Shown here: positions 44,395 to 55,053 of the stretch, in pieces | Numbering within the stretch: the first letter of the stretch is position 1 | Layout: each line of letters opens with the position of its first letter | Source: Colocasia esculenta | Taxonomy: Eukaryota; Streptophyta; Magnoliopsida; Alismatales; Araceae | Direction of reading: 5' to 3' | DNA: 64,000 nucleotides | NCBI GenBank assembly: GCA_014218235.1 | Contig: CM024760.1 | Coordinates: forward strand, 65,784,961 to 65,848,960 | The notes under the pieces: model-generated | What the model was told of the DNA's origin: nothing | Databases searched by the model: none | The model's input: the letters and a program-made list of their open reading frames with translations, nothing else | Translations under genes and position numbers: made by a program

Positions 44395-45109
44395 TAAGAA
44401 TACATGATCACCGACTTGGAATTCTAAGTCTCTCCTTCTTTTGTCGGCATAGCTCTTTTGTCTAGACTGAGCAGTCTTGAGCCGGTCTCTAATAACCTAA
44501 ATGTCCTTTGTTGTTCGTTGTACCATATCTGGGCCTAGCCATTTCTGTTCTCCCACCTCATTCCAGCATGCAGAAGATCTACAACTTCTTCCATAGAGTG
44601 CTTCGAACGGTGCCATCTTAATACTCGCCTGGTAACTATTGTTATAGGCGAACTAATAAGGGATAGGTGCTCGTTCCAATATCCTTGGAAGTCTATAGTG
44701 CAAGCTCTCAACATATATTCCACTATTTGGTTGGTTCTTTCAATTTGCCCATCAGTTTGTGGATGAAAGGCGGTACTAAAATTGACCTTAGTACTAAGCA
44801 CACCTTGCAGCCCCTTCCAGAAGTGAGATGTGAACCTCGGATCTCGATCTGAGACAATAGATGATGGAACGCCATGTAGTCTTACAATCTCCTTGACATA
44901 TAAGGCAGCTAGTACCTCCACTGACCACTTACTCTTTATAGGCAGAAAGTGGGCGGATTTGGTTAGTCGGTCGACTATGACCCATATGGCATCGAGTCCA
45001 CCACGAGTCTTGGGTAAACCCATGTAGAATTCCATGCCAATGCTTTCTTAGTTCCATTCTGTATTATCTAGTGGTCTGAGTACACCTACAGGGCGCAAGT
45101 GTTCCGCCT
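44395..45109 (-). pseudogene. Chromovirus integrase core
   Basis: MEFYMGLPKTRGGLDAIWVI then VDRLTKSAHFLP gives the first Asp, IVSDRDPRFTSHFW the second, and HPQTDGQIERTNQ the Glu. The catalytic triad is complete. A deletion and frameshift near 44,640 disrupt the end (ITIVTRRVLRWHRSKH). Confidence 0.82.
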
Positions 45110-45568
45110 TTACTTGTTGACAAGTAAGGGAGTGAGAGCATGCTCGGCTACCTCTCTCTTCATGTTCGGCCACCAAAATGTTCTCTTCGTGTCTTGATAC
45201 ATTTCAGTACCTCCAGGATGAATAGTGTACTTCGTCTTGTGAGCTTCATCCATTAACTTTCTCTTCAGTTCTTCATTATCGGGGATGCATGTCCTCCCTT
45301 GGAACACCAGTCTTCCATCCTCTATCATAGCGAAGTCCGGTCTTTCAGTTAAGGTTTCCTTGATGCAAACTAAGAATGGATCATTATGTTGTTGGGTTTT
45401 AATCTCTTCCAGTAAGTCAAATTGAATCTTGATATTGGCAATCAAGACTCGATCATCTCTGTGTTCAATAGTTAAGTCTAACCTTGTGAATTGTTCCAGT
45501 AGTTGCATCTCGCCAAGGACTTGACTTGAAACAGATGCCATTGGCTTCCTACTAAGAGCATCAGCCAT
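45110..45568 (-). pseudogene. RNase H end and integrase zinc finger
   Basis: MADALSRK marks the end of RNase H. Further on, EAHKTKYTIHPGGTEMYQDT with WWPNMKREV is the HHCC finger; its last Cys pair is shifted out of frame (expected CXXC reads in a neighbouring frame). Confidence 0.75.
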
Positions 45569-45631
45569 GGCATTACCCTTGCCTGGATGGTATTGGATGT
45601 TGAAGTCGAAATCTTTTAGGTATTCTAGACA

Positions 45632-46740
45632 TCATCTCTGTCTCATGTTGAGTTCCTTCTGGGAGAATAAGTACTTCAGGCTTTTATGGTCTGAGTAGAC
45701 AGTGAACTTTTCACCATATAAGTAATGTCTCCAGATCTTCAAGGCAAAGACCACGACAGCCAACTCTAGATCATGCATGGGGTAGTTGACTTCATGCGTC
45801 TTCAGTTGTCTTGAAGAGTAGGCAATGACTTTCTCCTTTTGCATCAGTACACACCATAGCCCAATTCCTAAGGCATCGGTGTAGACAGAAAAACCTTCTC
45901 CCTCTATTGGCAGAGCGAGAACAGGTGCTGAGGTAAGACAATCTTTAAGAGTTTGGAAACTTTTCTCACACTCTTTACTGGAGTAGGGATTCTCCTTTCG
46001 TGTCATACGCGTGAGAGGAACGGCGATCTTTGAGAAGTCTTTGATGAACCGCCTGTAGTAGCCAGCCAGTCCTAAGAAGCTTCTGATTTCGGTGACATTG
46101 GTTGGTCTCTCCCAATTGAGTACAGCTTCGACTTTAGAGGGATCAACGGAGATGCTGTCCTTTGAGATAACATGGCCCAAGAAGGACACTTCTTTGAGCC
46201 AGAATTCACACTTGCTAAGCCTTGCGTACAGTTTGTTGTCTCGCAAGACTTGCAATGCGATGAAGACGACCACGAACTTGTCAAGGTATGGCCAATATAT
46301 GATGTTCATGAGTTGCATAAAGGTTGCGGGAGCATTGGTTAGACCAAAAGGCATAACGACGAATTCATAATGTACATACCTACTCCTGAAAGCCGTTTGA
46401 AGATATCGTCATCCTTGATCCTCATTTAGTGATAGCCAGATCGAAGATCGATCTTGGAGAAATATTGAGCTCCGGATATCTGGTCGTATAGTTCATCGAC
46501 CCTACGCAGTGGGTACTTATTTTTTATGGTCAGCTGATTGAGTTGACAATAGTCGATGCATAGCCTCATCGATCCATCTTTCTTCTTGACAAATAGCACA
46601 GGTGCTCACCATGGGGAAGTACTCAGTCTAATGAACCCCTTCTCTAATAGCTCCATCAGCTGCGTCTTCAACTCCTTTAGCTCAGCAGGTGACATCCGGT
46701 ACGGTTGACGCGATACCGGGGTAGCTCCAGGGATCAACTC
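45632..46740 (-). pseudogene. Chromovirus RT and RNase H with deleted catalytic motif
   Basis: RT motifs include MPFGLTNAPATFMQLMN, SKCEFWLKEVSFLGHVIS and IRSFLGLAGYYRRFIKDFS. RNase H shows FSVYTDALGIGLWCVLMQ, VIAYSSRQLK and TVYSDHKSLKYLF. The catalytic FIDD box is missing: the reading goes from KFVVVFI straight to ALQVLRDNKLY without a frame change, a loss of about 19 codons near 46,265. The earlier RT part (46,360-46,740) is in broken frames. Confidence 0.85.
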
Positions 46741-47260
46741 TATGGCAAAGTTGACATCTCGTTCGGGGGAATCCCTGGCAGATCATCAGGAAACACATCG
46801 GGGTAATCCTGGACTGTGTGGATGTCTTCTATCTTAGAACCCTTCTTTTCCACTACTACGGCCGCAAGGAAAGCAATGCAACCTTTCCTTATCATATTGT
46901 GGGCTTTGATGGCGGAGATTAGAGACATCCGTCTCTTATGTCTAATCCCAGAGAATGCCAGTTTAGGAAAGTCACTAAAGGTAACCTTCCCTTTCTTACA
47001 GTCGACATTTGCCCCATATGTGGACAACCAGTTGGCTCCCAAAATTACATCATAGCCTTCCATGGGCATACACACCAGGTCAGCTTTTAGGTTATGGTCT
47101 CTGATCATTACATCAACAGATGGAAAGTATTTGTTTAGTTTCTCCTTCTCTCCTAGTGCCGTTGTGACAAAGAACTCATAACCCATGGATATTGGTTTTG
47201 TAGTTAGGGTATCAGCAAAATGTTGAGATATAAATGAATGAGTTGCTCCAGTATCAAATT
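46740..47260 (-). pseudogene. Chromovirus aspartic protease
   Basis: The catalytic motif DTGATHSFIS is intact near 47,235-47,260, preceded by an in-frame TAA. Then follow ADTLTTKPISMGYEFF, MEGYDVILGANWLSTYGA and the link to RT, DYPDVFPDDLPGIPP. Confidence 0.8.
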
Positions 47261-47289
47261 AAATAAATGCTGATAAGGAGAAAACTTGT

Positions 47290-47634
47290 AGAGTACCTTC
47301 TACCATGCCACCGTCTGTAGTGGGTTCCTCATCATGCAGGGCTTGCAGTCTTCCCTGTTTCTTAGGCGCATTAGGATGCCTCTCATGTTCTTTCAATAGC
47401 AGGCACTCAGGGATGCGGTGCTCATGACTTCCGCAGTGCAGGCATGCGCCGACTTTCCTCCAGCATTCGTCAGCAGTGTGACCTGGTTTGTCACAATGCT
47501 TGCAGTTGCTTTTGGCTGGTGTGTTGGGTACGAAGACCTTGGGTTTTCTTTCTTGGCTGGACTCCTCGATGATGTTGAAGGGACGCTTCTTGCCATTGTT
47601 CGACTTGGAAGATGATGGTCCAGAAGTTATTTCA
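47290..47634 (-). pseudogene. Chromovirus gag C-terminus with two zinc knuckles
   Basis: The paired knuckles CKHCDKPGHTADEC and CLHCGSHEHRIPEC lie at about 47,400-47,510, then QGRLQALHDEE. It is cut on its N-terminal side by copia A'. Confidence 0.75.
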
Positions 47635-47880
47635 TGTTGGGTTTACATGTGTTATGTTTGTTTTTGATGATGCACAATCCAAATTGATGTTATGAGCATA
47701 ATTGAAACATGATCAAGCAAAGGATAATTAAGAAAGAACGTCTCAAGTGATTGTCTAAATGTTCTTTATATGTTCTTTATATCTCACTAACAATGCTCTT
47801 AAATGTAGGTATGAGTCTAGGCAAGACAATGTACCAAATACCAGAGCAAAAACTCAAGAAAGTCACATTCAACAAGTGCC

Positions 47881-48076
47881 TGTCGACAGACCCACAAGTC
47901 CCTGTCGATAGCTACACACAGGGAGATCAGACAGGTTCCAGGACAAGTGTACCTATCGACAGATCCAAATCGCCTGTCGACAGATACACACAGGAAATTG
48001 TTTCCCACAATGCCAGTCTTCTGGATTTTGCATACCTGTCAGCACCTGTCGACAGATGCATAGTTTGCTGTCGACA
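47881..48076. repeat. TCGA palindrome array in copia A' U3
   Basis: TGTCGACA-type boxes start at 47,881/47,903, 47,954/47,975 and 48,047/48,069; the pair steps are 22, 21 and 22 bp. They end 90 bp before the TATA box. Confidence 0.85.
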
Positions 48077-48165
48077 GACGAAGAGAAGATCTCAGTTCCG
48101 TGATTTGCATATGTTTCCTATATGGGTGTTTCCTTCTACCATGACTATCCATACTTAAACACCCA

Positions 48166-48173
48166 TATATAAG
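48166..48173 (+). promoter_or_regulatory. TATA box of copia A' LTR
   Basis: TATATAAG, at the same place as in copia A. Confidence 0.6.
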
Positions 48174-48918
48174 GAATGTTTTGAAGAGATTTTCGTATAA
48201 AAAGCAGCCACCATATCAAACCCTAGCAAAATCTCAAGAGAAAAGTCTCACCCTGCTGCTCTGCTTCAGCACTCCATGCAGAACAAAGAAGAATAATCTT
48301 CTAAATGAAGTTGAAGCCAGTTCGTCTGTGATTCAAGCTTCTCCATCAACTGATACCTGTCAAGACGAAGTTTGAAGCACATTTGGATGACCATCTTGAA
48401 GAGTTCCATCTTAGGATTTGATTCTACAACTCTGAACTCTTCTCTGTCTCTGTTTTTCATACTTGGTGTGTGTGTTGGTGGGTCAAGCGTCTCTTGTGCT
48501 TGATTCACATGGGTCATGTTGTTCTGATCGTGTGTTAACATCAGATAACATGAGTGTGTGTGTTGTAGTGGTTTGAACTCGCTCATAAGCAGTCCTTCTG
48601 CGTGTGTGTGTGGACAGTGGACATAGGATACACAAGTTGTGTAATCCGAACCACCTTAAATCTTCGTGTCCTGTGGTTTGCACGTTTTCATGATAGATGG
48701 TTGGTAGGCACGCTGATTCTACACACATTAGATAGGCTGTTCATGTTCTGCTCACAACAAGCACACTAATTGCAAGTCGAACTAATCCTAAATCTGGTTA
48801 AGATTTCAACAAGTCTGTGTTTCCATTGAAAAGAAGGCAATAGTGGTTCTAGTTTACAGTAATCTATTCAACCCCCATTCTAGATTACCATATTATATAA
48901 TTCTGCATATCTTTCAAT

Positions 48919-48930
48919 TGGTATCAGAGC
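48919..48930 (+). other. Primer-binding site, copia A'
   Basis: TGGTATCAGAGC is an exact complement of the initiator tRNA-Met 3' end. Confidence 0.93.
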
Positions 48931-48991
48931 GAGGTTTCTCCGATTTACTGTCTTAATTGTTTGATCTTACGATTAGGAGATTCTCGATCTC

Positions 48992-50960
48992 ATGGAATCT
49001 AACAAGGGGTATATGGCCGAGGGACATTCTGTGACCAGGCCACCCTTCTTGGCACTGATTATCCTTATTGGAAAAATCGTATGCAGGTTTTTCTAAGAGC
49101 TCAAAATTATGAGCTTTGGAAAATCGTCCACAAAGGAGCGTATGTGCTGCCCGAGGATGAAGATACGTGGACAAAGGACCAAATTGCTAAGGGAACTCTC
49201 AACAGGAGCGCACTGAACATGATGCAGTGTGCTGTGCACCCCAAGGAGTATTCAAGAGTCTCCACATGCACTTCAGCAAAAGAGATGTGGGACAAGCTTG
49301 AACTCATCTACGAAGGTACGTCGAAGATAAGGGTAACCAAAGCAAGCATGTTAATATCTGAATATGAAATGTTTAAAATGAAAATTGATGAAACCATATC
49401 AGATATGTTTGCTAGATTCATGTTAATAATCAACGGGTTGAAAGGTCTTAAGAAAGAATACTAAGAGAGTGACTTAGTTAGGAAGATACTTCGGTCTCTT
49501 CCATCTTCATGGAATACTAAGGCCACTGTCATTGAGGATTCTAAAGATCTCTAAAAAATGAAACTGGATGAATTAATTGGTTCCCTAATGACATATGAAA
49601 TAAATGTAAAAAGAAAAGAAATTGAAGAGAACCCAAGGAAGTCAATTGCTTTCAAAGCTTCAAATAAAAATTCTTCAAGTTCCAAAAAGTGTTCAACAGG
49701 AAAGTGATGAAGATGGAACATCTAGTGATAGTGAGAGCAATGAAATGGCAATGCTCACTAGACAGTTCAAAAAATTCCTTAAGTTCAAAAGGAAAGGCTC
49801 AGGTAACTCCAAATCCTTTCAGAAAAAAGATTTCTCAAATAAATTTGAGTCTTACAGAAAATATGACATTGTATGCTATGAGTGCAAGAAACAAGGGCAT
49901 ATGAGAGGAGAATGCCCGAAGCTCAAAAAGAAACAGAAGAAGGAGAAGTTCACCTTCAAGAAAGCCAAGGCCATGTTGGCAACTTGGAGTGATGAAGATG
50001 AAGATGAGGACACACAAGAAGCCTCTGGAGATGAAGAGATTCAATGCTTAATGGCAAGAAGTGACGACTCAAATGAGGTAAATTCTTCCTTTGAAATCTA
50101 TACTGTTGATGAATGGGAAGAAGCATAAACTGTCTTATTTGAATAATTTTTGAATTCATGTCTGAAAACAAAGCACTAAAAAAAGAAGATCAACTCTCTT
50201 GTTCATAGAACACCCAATGATGAACAGATTGAAGTCCTAAATAAAGAAATTCAAATGATGAAAATTGATGAGGATGCTCACAATGAAGAAATGGATTGCA
50301 TAAAAGTTAAATTGCAAGAGACTGAAAAAGAAAAACAAAGCCTAATCATTTCCCTTGAAACTCTTCAAAATGAACATCATGAGATTAAGAAAAAGTTGGA
50401 ACAAGCTGAAAAAGATCTAAAAGGAAAATATGAAGATCTTACAAGATTTGTAAAAAGAAAACAAAATCTTGATGCTATCTTAAGATCAAATAACTTTGTT
50501 GCAAAGCATGGGATTTGATTTCAACCTGTAAAACAAAAGAAAATTGGTGAAACCTTGATAACCTCTTTTGTTGATTGTAGCCCAAGCACAAGCAAACAAG
50601 TCCCTTCTAAGAACAAGAAAAATCAAGCCAAGGGTAAGCAACAACAACCTAAACAAAAGCTCTCCAGTGCTCAAAAGAATTAGGAGTCTATCGACAGGCT
50701 CAAGGAAAGCTGTCGACAGGATTGGAAGAATGCTGCCAAGGGACAGCCTTTTAGACAACATAAAAGAAAAAGGCAATTGAATGTACAAGAAAATAACAAA
50801 ACAAATATTTTTAAGAAAATCTCCATCATGAAATGTGTGTAAGAAACTTGGCCACAATGAAAGTCATTGCTGGAATAATTCAAACAAACTAAAACTTAAA
50901 CAAATTTGGATTCCGAAGCATTTACTTTTGGCATGAATGATACATTGGGACCAAAGTAAT
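48992..50960 (+). pseudogene. Copia A' gag
   Basis: The ATG at 48,992 begins MESNKGYMAEGHSVTRPPF; a short deletion then shifts the frame (near 49,050). The capsid part continues in another frame (ALNMMQCAVHPKEYSRVST, SEYEMFKMKIDETISDMFAR). The first knuckle is CYECKKQGHMRGEC, then an acidic stretch and a coiled-coil (50,255-50,518). The second knuckle is decayed (KKLGHNES, about 50,830-50,870). Stops near 49,463, 49,553 and 50,126. The palindrome pair at 50,689-50,718 lies between coiled-coil and second knuckle. Confidence 0.8.
50689..50718. repeat. TCGA palindrome pair inside copia A' gag
   Basis: TATCGACA at 50,689 and TGTCGACA at 50,711, 22 bp apart, in the same place as the pair in copia A. 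Confidence 0.8.
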
Positions 50961-50994
50961 TTGGGTACCAAAACCTTTTGTCTGATCTATATAT

Positions 50995-51560
50995 GCAGGA
51001 ATGCCTAGTAGCCCAAAATCAAAACAAATGGTACTTGGATGGTGGCTGCTCGAGGCACATGACGGGCGACAAAGACAAATTTTGTTTGCTGGTGGAAAAA
51101 GACAGAGGCCAAGTTGTCTTCGGGGGTAACAATAAAGGTTAGATCATTGGCTCAGGTAAGGTTTGTAAGTATGCCTCTAACTCAATATACAATGTTTTGT
51201 TAGTTGATGGTCTTAATCACAATTTGCTTAGCATAAGCCAACTGTGTGATAAAGGTCATAAAGTTGTTTTCGAAACAAGTTCACGTCAAATTGTTGATAA
51301 CGAAACAGGACGGTCTGGAAAAAGGGTGAACAACATTTATTTAGTTGATTTGGATGATCCAGAAAATGAAAATTTATGTCTTGTTGCAAATAAACTAGAG
51401 GAGCTTACTTTGTGGCATCGTTGGCTTGGCCATGTAAGGTACAATGTCTTGGACAAGATTATGAAGCAGAAATTGGTAAGTGGACTTCCTGAAATTTCTT
51501 TCAATGAGAATGAAAGTTTTTGTGATGCATGTGCACAGGGAAAACAAACTCGGAAATCCG
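50995..51560 (+). pseudogene. Copia A' protease and pre-integrase segment
   Basis: The protease motif reads KWYLDGGCSRHMTGDK; the catalytic D-S-G is D-G-G. VDGLNHNLLSISQLCDKGHKV and LTLWHRWLGHVRYNVLDKI follow, then a CDACAQGKQT motif. Confidence 0.78.
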
Positions 51561-52289
51561 TCAAATCAAAAGCATCGGCTCCACGGGTTAGAACACTTGT
51601 TTTCCTCTCCAAGGACTCCAGAACAAAATGGCGTAGTAGAGAGAAAGAACAGGACCCTGGTGGAAATGGCTCTCACTCTTCTGGTCAAAAGTCAACTATC
51701 AAGGAGCTTTTAGGAAGAAGCGGTGAACACCTCTTGCTATATTCACAATAGAGTCATGGTAAGACCTGTGATGCAGAAAACTCCCTATAAATTGTTAAAA
51801 GGTAAGAAACCCAATATTGGGTATTTCAGAGTTTTTGGCTCAAAAGTGTTTATTCATAACAATGATAAAGTTGATTTGATAAGTTTGAAGCCAAAAGTGA
51901 TCAAGGACTCAAGATGGAAATGATGGAACAATTCTCCAAGAACAACTACAAGGAAAAGCAAAAAGAGATTCTCATGCAGCACCAAAAACTAAAAGTGGAT
52001 ATTTTCGCAAGTACGATGATGATGACCATCAAATCCTTTTCAAAAAGGGAGATGATGAGCCTAATGAAGATCTCAAGAGGAAGAACCTCAAGGTGAACCC
52101 CCTCAAGAACAACTTTCACAAGACCAAGATCAGCCTGGTCCTTCAACAATCACCAATGTGAGGCATTCCAAAGATCACCCACTTGAGAATGTGATAGGGA
52201 ATGTAAATGATAAAGTTCAAACTAGGTCTCAGGTTAGACAAATAGTTGAACATGATCATTTAGCTTTTGTCTCTCAAGTGGAACCTAAA
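51561..52289 (+). pseudogene. Copia A' integrase remnant and linker
   Basis: Most of the core is deleted: after VKSKAS the reading passes within 50 bp to RTPEQNGVVERKNRTLVEMA, the motif with the catalytic Glu. Both Asp motifs are lost. PYKLLKGKKPNIGYFRVFGS and VFIHNN follow, then the Ser/Glu-rich linker in several frames. Confidence 0.72.
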
Positions 52290-53140
52290 AATGTTAAGAG
52301 GCTCTAAAAGAAAAACTCATGGATTGATGCTATGCATGAGGAACTTGGTCGATTTCAAAGAAAACAATATTTGGAGTTTAGTTCCTAGACCCCTGAGATT
52401 TCTGTCATAGGCACTAGATGGGTATTTAGGAATAAGCTAAATGAAGAGGGTACAATGGTGAGAAATAAGGCTAGACTGGTAGCAAAAGGATACAATCAAG
52501 AATTTGGTGTAGACTTTGAAGAATCCTTTGCTCCTGTAGCTAGACTTGAAGCAGTTAGAATTTTGTTGGCATATGCATGCTCAAATAAGTTCAAACTTTT
52601 TCAAATGGATGTTAAAATTGCTTTCTTAAATGGCAACATCAAAGAGGAAGTCTATGTTTCTCAACCACCTGGTTTTGAAGATTCTGAAATGCCTAACCAT
52701 GTTTACAAGTTGCACAAAGCTCTTTACGGTTTGAAGCAGGCACCTCGAGCTTGTTATGATAGGTTAAGCAACTTCTTGGTAAGTAAAAACTACTTCAGAG
52801 GTAAAGTGGACCAAACACTCTTTACTAAGAAAGTTCGCAATCATATAATTGTCGTTCAAGTTTATGTGGATGACATTATATTTGGTTCCACTAACCCATC
52901 ACTGTGTGAGGAGTTTTCCAAACATATGCACAGTGAATTTGAGATGAGTCTAATGGGGGAGCTTCAATTCTTTCTTGGTTTGTAGGTAAAGCAACATGAA
53001 GACAGATTCTTCATTAATCAAGAAAAATATGTTAAAGAGCTTCTCAAAAGATTTCAATTTGAACAAGCCAAACCTGCCTCAACCCCAATGAGCATAAGCA
53101 TTAAACTTGAAAATGATGAGAAAGGTAAACGGTAGATGCA
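52290..53140 (+). pseudogene. Copia A' reverse transcriptase
   Basis: Motifs are VRNKARLVAKGYNQEFGVDF, FAPVARLEAVRILLAYA, KLFQMDVKIAFLNG, YVSQPPGFED, LHKALYGLKQAPRACYDRL and VYVDDIIFGSTNPS. The YVDD box is at residues 137-140 of the main reading (52,455 start). A TAG at 52,983 interrupts GELQFFLGL.VKQ. The first part (52,290-52,450) is in another frame. Confidence 0.87.
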
Positions 53141-53800
53141 AAGCAATTCCGAGGTATGATTGGCTCACTCCTTTATCATACTGCAAGTAGACCAGATATA
53201 CAGTTAAGTGTTTGCCTCTGTGCTAGATATCAATCTAGTCCAAGGAAAGTCATTTGGTTGCAGTTAAGAGAATATTCAAATATCTCTCACGTACGTATGA
53301 TTTGGGTCTTGGTATCCAGCAGGAAGTCGCTTTGATTTGATATCATATTCTGATGCTGACTATGCTGGATGTAAAAATGACAGAAAGAGCACTAGTGGGT
53401 ACTGCCAATTTCTTGGTGGTTGCATGGTTTTCTGGGCATCTAAGAAGCAACACTCGGTTGCACTCTCCACTGCAGAGGCAAATTATGTTGCTGCAGGGAG
53501 CTGTGCTACTCAAGTGTTGTGGATCAAAAGTCAATTGTGTGATTACAATATGACATGGATGTACACCTATCTATGTGACAACACTAGTGCCATCAATCTC
53601 TCAAAGAACCCAGTCAACACTCTAGGATAAACACATTGAGATTCGACATCACTTCTTGAGAGATGAAGTAGCCAACAAAACCTTGGAGCTTAGCTTCATA
53701 CCCACTGATAAGAAATTGGCTGACATTTCACAAAACCATTGGCTGAGGATAAATTCACAACATTGAGAAGAAAATTGGGATTGTGCAAAATGCAATGAAG
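53141..53800 (+). pseudogene. Copia A' RNase H
   Basis: SYSDADYAGCKNDRKSTSGY then CQFLGGCMVFWASKKQ, SVALSTAEANYVAAGSC and CDNTSAINLSKNPV give the copia RNase H with its acidic residues (Asp, Glu, Asp). Several frameshifts before and after it (near 53,160, 53,220 and 53,630). Confidence 0.82.
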
Positions 53801-54268
53801 CCCATACCAAATCTTGAAGTGTATATTCTTAGTGTGCACTGACTATGAGGTGTATCAAATGGTAAACAGTGGAAAAACAAGTTATTCTTGTTTGGAAACT
53901 ATTATTATGCGTGAGAAAACATTCTCCGCCATGTATCCATAGTCATGTTGCACATAAAGGTGATCAATTCAAATAAGGTATATGGGTTCTTTACACCTTG
54001 CCCATTTACTTTTGCAAGCAACTGGATATTTGTGATGGTATGTACTTTCTCATGAACTCATGTGCAAATACTTGTTATACATGTGATAACTTGCTTTGAA
54101 TTGCTTGAATGTTGGGTCTTCGCATGCACACACTATAGGGGAGCAAGTTCAGGTTAGATGAATGAATTCTTGAGGGAAAATCTTCAATTTTCACATTCTT
54201 AAATTTCCTAGCATGGAGTTCATTTATTTTCTCTCATCCTAGCCTTAAATCCAATTTGTACTTGTTCC
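53801..54268 (+). other. Copia A' 3' untranslated region, first part
   Basis: No gene seen; no envelope-like ORF is recognisable. Confidence 0.4.
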
Positions 54269-54525
54269 TGTCGATAGCCCTAATCCATCTTGTCGACAGC
54301 CCTGCCTCTATAGAACCCAGATCTTGAACCCTTTGTGCCTCTGTCGACAGGCACAAATCCATCTGTCGACAGACATGCACAGTTTCAGATCTCCCCGAAC
54401 TCAATATCTTATGTCTATGTGCATCTGTCGACAGCTGAAACCCATCTTTCGACAGCCATGATCTGTTGAACGCAGAAGTCTTCAACTGTGTATATCTGTC
54501 GACAGGTTCACATCAGCTGTCGAAA
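54269..54525. repeat. Four TCGA palindrome pairs in the copia A' 3' UTR
   Basis: Boxes start at 54,269/54,291, 54,342/54,364, 54,426/54,447 and 54,497/54,518; pair steps are 22, 22, 21 and 21 bp. Boxes are CTGTCGACAG or one-base variants. This block is internal to the element, before the polypurine tract. Confidence 0.85.
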
Positions 54526-54891
54526 GATACATATTTCACAAGCAATTCCCTATTCTTTCTCACCAGTCTTTATGAGCAGGTTCATACCTTTAATGTACGG
54601 TGTAACTTGGGTATTATGTATGCTGTTTAATCTTTCATGTCCACATATATTAAAGATATTGTCTCAATCCCAATGATTTTGACCTACTATTCTTGTATGA
54701 GTCTAGGTTGTATCATTCGGAGTACATTGGACAAATCTAATGTGTCTAACATAACTCACTTGAATAACTCCCTTGAGGACGAACATTATTCTCAAGTGCC
54801 TTGATAAGTCCTATGGTCATTGAATTTTATGTCTTGCATTAGTTGTTACCATACACATTCTTTGACCTCGATTTTCAAACAAAAAAAAAAC

Positions 54892-54903
54892 AAAAAAAGG
54901 GGA
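54892..54903 (+). other. Polypurine tract of copia A'
   Basis: AAAAAAAGGGGA, matching the tract of copia Z at 63,733 in reverse. No LTR follows. Confidence 0.75.
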
Positions 54904-55053
54904 GAAAAGCTACTTATTTCTTACAATCAAACAGTTGAGGAACCACATAGTGAGTAGGCGGTTTTTTCTCAGCTCTGGGTTTTTGCCTAGGTTTCTGTTG
55001 TGTTCTCTTTCTCGTTTGTCGGCGGCCTTTGGGTTGCCGGCAGGCCATGCCTG

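Larger units (their letters stand above)
42581..47634 (-). mobile_element. Tekay-like chromovirus (Ty3/gypsy), minus strand, 5' side cut
   Basis: On the minus strand the order is gag knuckles, protease, RT, RNase H, HHCC finger, integrase, chromodomain-like tail, polypurine tract, 3' LTR. The 5' LTR and most of gag are missing because copia A' begins at 47,635. It is of the same family as the gag-only element at 15.3-22.4 kb (same PPT flank, LTR start and knuckles). Confidence 0.85.
47635..48916 (+). repeat. 5' LTR of copia A'
   Basis: It starts TGTTGGGTTTACATG and ends CTTTCA, 2 bp before the primer-binding site; 1282 bp. The order is U3 with palindrome array, TATA box, leader. Confidence 0.82.
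47635..54904 (+). mobile_element. Ty1/copia element A', without its 3' LTR
   Basis: The parts are 5' LTR, primer-binding site, gag, protease, pre-integrase, a small integrase remnant, RT, RNase H, a 3' UTR with palindrome pairs and a polypurine tract. The LINE starts directly after the tract, so the 3' LTR is missing or was deleted on LINE insertion. Confidence 0.85.

Noticed and set aside
48266..48728. Minus-strand readings of 81-106 codons in copia A' LTR
   Set aside because: Antisense to the LTR leader; no family, and copia A has no matching frame.
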